Positions 55,768 through 59,299 of a DNA stretch of 59,299 bases are shown here, piece by piece. The notes under the pieces were generated by a model. The model was given only the letters and a program-made list of their open reading frames with translations. It was not told where the DNA came from and searched no databases. Position numbers and translations under genes: made by a program. How positions within the stretch are numbered: the stretch's first letter is position 1; every line of letters starts with the position of its first letter. Origin of the DNA: Sporosarcina luteola (GTDB taxonomy: Bacteria > Bacillota > Bacilli > Bacillales_A > Planococcaceae); contig NZ_BJYL01000005.1 of the NCBI RefSeq assembly GCF_007991495.1, positions 1 to 59,299 of the forward strand, written 5' to 3'.

Positions 55768-57342
55768 ATGAATCGCGAACAATTGATGGCACCTGAGAAG
55801 TATAACCTCGTTTCTGAATTCGAAAAGTATGCAACTGGTGATGGAAAGCGTGCGCTTATTTATGTTAACTCGAAAGGGCAAGAGCAGGAAATTACATATG
55901 ACGAATTGATGGTTTCTGCTAATAGAGCAGCAAATGTTTTTCTTGAGAGTGGATTAGCAAAGGGAGACGTAATCCTCGTTATGGTTCCGCGTCTGATTGA
56001 TGCCTATGTTACGTATATCGGCGCTTTGAAGGCAGGTATTGTAGTTATCCCTAGCTCAGAAATGTTGCGTTCATCCGATATTGAATACCGCTTGGAGCAT
56101 AGTGGTGCAAAAGCGATCGTTGCCTATGAAGCATTCATGGATCAGTTTGAGTCCGTCAATAATTTAGACGAAGTTCAATTATTTGTTATTGGTGAAGCGA
56201 AGGAAGGACAGAAATCATTAACGCACTTAATGGAGTCGGCTTCATCTGATTTTGAGGGGACTGAAACGGATGGAACGGATATGGCATTTCTATCCTATAC
56301 ATCGGGTACGACAGGAAAACCAAAAGGAGTCGTCCATACGCATGCTTGGGGATATGCCCATTTGCGTACAGCGGGACCGAACTGGCTTGGCATTGAAGAG
56401 GGAGACGTTGTTTGGGCGACAGCTGCACCCGGTTGGCAGAAATGGATATGGACGCCATTCCTATCCGTCCTTGGCAGTGGAGCAACAGGTCTTATATATG
56501 ATGGACGCTTCGATGTGAAGGTCTATTTGGAAATGATTAAGAAATATGAAGTGAATGTGCTTTGTTGTACGCCTACTGAGTACCGTTTCATGGCAAAGGC
56601 AGATAACCTTCAGAAATATGATCTCTCTTCGTTAAAAAGTGCGGTATCCGCCGGTGAGCCGTTGAATAGGGAAGTCATTGATACTTTCAAAAATGTTTTT
56701 GATCTTCCTGTAAGGGATGGATACGGTCAAACAGAGAATACGTTGCTTGTCGGAACGATGCTCGGTATGGAAGCAAGACCTGGGTCGATGGGAAAACCTA
56801 CACCAGGGAACCGTGTAGATATTATCGATGAAGAAGGCAAGCCCGTATCCCCTGGTGGAGTTGGCGATATTGCTGTCCATATTTCTACCCCAGCCCTCTT
56901 CAAAGAATATTTGAACGACCCAGAACGCACGAACATGCAGTTCAGAGGCGAATATTATGTAACTGGAGATCGTGCAAAGTTGGATGAGGATGGCTATTTC
57001 TGGTTTGAAGGACGTGGGGATGATATTATCATAAGCTCGGGTTATACAATTGGACCGTTTGAAGTCGAAGATGCATTGACAAAGCACACCGCTGTCCGTG
57101 AATGTGCTGTCGTTGGAAGCCCTGATGAAGTTCGAGGGAGCATTGTGAAAGCATTCATTGTCTTGCGTGATCCTAACTTGGAGCAGAGCGAGGATTTGGT
57201 GAAAGAATTGCAAGAACATGTGAAGACGCTAACGGCACCCTATAAATATCCGCGCACAATCGAATTTGTAACGGAATTGCCGAAGACCGCTTCGGGAAAA
57301 ATTATGCGCGTCGAGTTAAGGAAAGCTGAACAACGTAAATAA
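55768..57342 (+). CDS. acyl-CoA synthetase (MbcS/YtcI-like)
   Basis: A 524-residue ANL-superfamily ligase. YTSGTTGKPKGV (about 180-191) is the ATP loop, DGYGQTEN the A5 motif, YYVTGDRAKLDEDGYFWFEGR A7/A8, and PKTASGKIMR the catalytic lysine (K511). It resembles B. subtilis YtcI and B. megaterium MbcS, which activate short branched-chain fatty acids such as 2-methylbutyrate. ATG 55768 follows AAAAGGGGGAGAG. An IS end begins only about 20 bp after its stop, so its original terminator may be lost. Confidence 0.9.
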   Translation: MNREQLMAPEKYNLVSEFEKYATGDGKRALIYVNSKGQEQEITYDELMVSANRAANVFLESGLAKGDVILVMVPRLIDAYVTYIGALKAGIVVIPSSEMLRSSDIEYRLEHSGAKAIVAYEAFMDQFESVNNLDEVQLFVIGEAKEGQKSLTHLMESASSDFEGTETDGTDMAFLSYTSGTTGKPKGVVHTHAWGYAHLRTAGPNWLGIEEGDVVWATAAPGWQKWIWTPFLSVLGSGATGLIYDGRFDVKVYLEMIKKYEVNVLCCTPTEYRFMAKADNLQKYDLSSLKSAVSAGEPLNREVIDTFKNVFDLPVRDGYGQTENTLLVGTMLGMEARPGSMGKPTPGNRVDIIDEEGKPVSPGGVGDIAVHISTPALFKEYLNDPERTNMQFRGEYYVTGDRAKLDEDGYFWFEGRGDDIIISSGYTIGPFEVEDALTKHTAVRECAVVGSPDEVRGSIVKAFIVLRDPNLEQSEDLVKELQEHVKTLTAPYKYPRTIEFVTELPKTASGKIMRVELRKAEQRK

Positions 57343-57388
57343 GTATGTAGACCGTCCTTTACCGAGGCCACTGAAAAAGTCCAAATTA

Positions 57389-57528
57389 GTTGATTTCCGC
57401 TTCAGTCGGACGCTTTCCGCGGGGCGGGCGGTGAGCCTCCTCGTCCGCGTCGCTTTGCTTTGGCTCCCTGCGGGGTCTCACCTGTCCCGCTGATCCCGCT
57501 GGAGTCGCCGACTTCCGCTTCAATCAAC
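57389..57528 (+). repeat. family A element copy 6 (intact type)
   Basis: A 140-bp element with perfect ends GTTGATT (57389-57395) and AATCAAC (57522-57528). Arms are GGACGCTTTCCGCGGGG and CTGGAGTCGCCGACTTCCGC, with GCGGGGTCTCACC in the middle. It lies between the IS left end and its transposase. Confidence 0.88.
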
Positions 57529-57572
57529 GGAGACTGCTTGGAATCTAATCGTCTTTATATAAATGAAATGAT

Positions 57573-57609
57573 ACGAGCCCATCATCAATAAAATTGATGA
57601 TGGGCTCGT
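57573..57609 (+). terminator. hairpin upstream of the transposase
   Basis: A perfect 17-bp stem (57573-57589 with 57593-57609) without a T-run. Such hairpins upstream of IS genes often block read-through transcription from outside. Confidence 0.65.
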
Positions 57610-57654
57610 TGTATCTGCGGTATAATTGATGTATTACATTCAGGTGGTGTCCCG

Positions 57655-59116
57655 ATGATTTCAAACCAAGAAACGTTAAACCTTAGCCCATTTATGGCGA
57701 TTTACGATATTGTTGTGCCGCAAGATAATCAGCTTCGTCAAATCAATGAGCTAGTTGACTTCTCTTTTGTGTACGAGGAATTAAAAAAATAAATATTGTC
57801 CCGATAACGGTCGCAACGCAGTGTCACCGATCCGGATGTTCAAATATTTATTACTAAAAGCGATCTTTGAGTTATCGGATATTGATGTCGTAGAGCGTTC
57901 TAAATATGATATGTCGTTTAAATATTTTCTTGATATGGCACCTGAAGATGCAGTGATTGATCCTAGTTCCTTAACGAAATTCCGCAGACTCCGCCTCCAA
58001 GATGTGGGGTTATTGGACTTGCTGATTCAAAAGACAGTTGAAATCGCATTGGACAAAAAGTTAATCAACAGTAAAACAATAATTGTGGACGCTACACATA
58101 CGAAAGCACGCTATAATCAAAAATCACCGGTAGAGTTTTTAAGGGAGAAATCGAAAAACGCACGAAAAGCTGTGTACATAATTGATGAATCGATGAAAAA
58201 GAAATTCCCACCGAAACCCACTTCTAACGAAGTTGCAGGTGAATTAACGTATTGTGAAAAGGTCATTTCAGCCATTGAAAAAGAGAGCCACTTAGTGAAT
58301 ATTCCAGCGATCAGGGAAAAGTTGAATGTATTAAAAGAAGTTGTGGAAGATTATACGGAACAGCTTGATTACTCAAGGGATCCAGATGCACGAGTAGGTC
58401 ATAAGACAGAAGACTCTTCTTTCTTTGGCTATAAAACGCATATTGCGATGAATGATGAACGATTAATTACAGCGGCAATCGTGACAACAGGTGAACAAAG
58501 TGATGGAAAGTATCTGCAAGAGTTAATTGAAAAAAGCCATGCTACGGGCATGGAAATTGAAACGGTTCTTGGGGATACGGCCTACTCTGAGAAAGTTAAT
58601 ATTCACTACGCGAAAGAAAATGGGCTTCAATTAGTTTCAAAATTAAATCCGCAAATTACACAAGGTGGTCGTGCGAAAGAAGATGAATTTGAATTTAATA
58701 AAGATGCAGGGATGTATGTTTGTAAAGCAGGCCATATGGCTATTCGAAAAGCACGCACAAATAAAAAGGATGTAGGGAAAAATCAACGCCAGACGTATTA
58801 TTTTGATGTCGAGAAATGTAAGGTATGCCCGTTGAGAGAGGGCTGTTATAAGGAAGACGCTAAAAGTAAGACCTATTCTGTGACGATTAAATCAACGGAA
58901 CATAAAGATCAGGAAGCATTTCAAAATAGTGAGGAATTTAAAGAAAAGGCAAAATCCCGCTATAAAATTGAAGCGAAGAATAGCGACTTGAAACATAGAC
59001 ACGGGTATGATGTAGCCACATCCGCGGGTCTATTTGGAATGCAGATACAAGGAGCGTTGGCCATATTTGCGGTCAATCTCAAACGGATTAGGACGTTAAT
59101 GAAGGACTCAGAGTAA
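57655..59116 (+). pseudogene. IS1182-family DDE transposase, single-base frameshift
   Basis: The reading frame starts at ATG 57655 (AGGTGGTG upstream) and reaches TAA 57790 after 45 codons. The rest continues in the +1 frame to 59116. Dropping one A from the run of seven (57783-57789) restores EELKNKYCPDNGRNAVSPIRMF without a break, about 487 residues in all. The DDE core is intact: IVDATHTKARYN, VLGDTAYSE and KIEAKNSDLKHRHG, plus a cysteine cluster. It is a broken copy, a slippage-controlled copy, or a homopolymer sequencing error. Confidence 0.85.
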
Positions 59117-59130
59117 GAAAAAATGAAAGA

Positions 59131-59177
59131 AAAAGACGTTATTTCGTTCAATTTCGAACGAAATAACGTCTTTTTTA
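59131..59177 (+). terminator. terminator of the transposase gene
   Basis: A perfect AAAAGACGTTATTTCGTTC hairpin followed by TTTTTT. Confidence 0.9.
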
Positions 59178-59299
59178 ATTTAGGCTCACTTATGAGGCTT
59201 AAAACCGTAGGTTTTTCAGCGGCCTCTCCTTTACCGGGGCGGTTTTTTCTTTGCTTTACGGCAATTAGTGGAAGGTCTATAATGGACTAATATTTTACC

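Larger units (their letters stand above)
57355..59236 (+). mobile_element. IS1182-family insertion sequence
   Basis: Inverted ends GAGGCCACTGAAAAAG (57364-57379) and, on the other strand, GAGGCCGCTGAAAAAC (59211-59226) match at 14 of 16 positions. A 10-bp direct repeat TCCTTTACCG flanks them (57355-57364 and 59227-59236) and may be the target duplication. It carries a frameshifted DDE transposase, hairpins either side of the gene, and a family A repeat inside its left end. Confidence 0.8.

Noticed and set aside
57783..57789. Programmed -1 frameshift in the transposase
   Set aside because: The second frame is +1 relative to the first, so a -1 slip on A AAA AAA would not join them.

Overview
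The window looks like a chromosomal segment of an endospore-forming Bacillales bacterium, most likely Planococcaceae (Sporosarcina-like). Three things suggest this. Gene order follows, with gaps, the ytqB-leuS-ytgP-pepV-trmB-sftA-murC-ccpA-acu-tyrS-rpsD-ezrA-thiI-sspA region of Bacillus subtilis. Two alpha/beta SASP spore genes carry sigma-G-type promoters, and there is a Ku/LigD pair. Shine-Dalgarno signals are strong, and many starts are TTG or GTG with one probable CTG. The genus is inferred from remembered family sequences, not from a search.

Layout. 1-4.9 kb: small membrane protein, benzil-reductase-like SDR, mnmM, an MFS transporter and a 3-oxoacid CoA-transferase pair. 4.9-11.9 kb: T-box-controlled leuS, a YtfP flavoprotein, the lipid II flippase murJ with an rRNA pseudouridine synthase, and a small HTH protein. 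12.0-19.9 kb: pepV-dat-NERD-like-trmB cluster, lactonase ytnP, ytzB, M42 peptidase ytoP, a DUF84 NTPase and a lipoprotein. 20.1-29.3 kb: ytpQ-ytpR, sftA, murC, the ytxG-ytxH stress operon behind a sigma-B-like promoter, and a long FtsA-like ATPase with five C-terminal repeats. 29.4-38 kb: aroA, ccpA, a small AT-rich repeat-bounded island, then acuABC divergent from acsA. 38-46.2 kb: class A PBP, T-box-controlled tyrS, divergent ku and ligD, rpsD. 46.5-57.3 kb: GAF-GGDEF protein, methionine gamma-lyase, fRMsr, ezrA, cysteine desulfurase with thiI, tandem sspA genes, an acyl-CoA synthetase. 57.3-59.3 kb: an IS1182-type element with a frameshifted transposase.

Several genes work together. Acetate/acyl-CoA metabolism (scoAB, acsA, acuABC, the acyl-CoA synthetase) sits close to its regulator ccpA. 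Cell-envelope and division functions (murJ, sftA, murC, PBP1, ezrA, FtsA-like) are dense. Cysteine desulfurase with ThiI supplies sulfur for tRNA thiolation. Two aminoacyl-tRNA synthetases are each controlled by a T-box leader.

The least ordinary content is non-coding. A family of 130-200 bp GC-rich elements ends in GTTGATT/AATCAAC. Most copies share the ends but carry exchangeable cores. One core also occurs alone, one copy lies inside the IS, and an inverted pair brackets a methyltransferase plus a 55-residue membrane peptide that lacks any other annotation. The tandem FtsA-like C-terminal repeats and a patchwork of identity between the two SASP genes are also worth checking.
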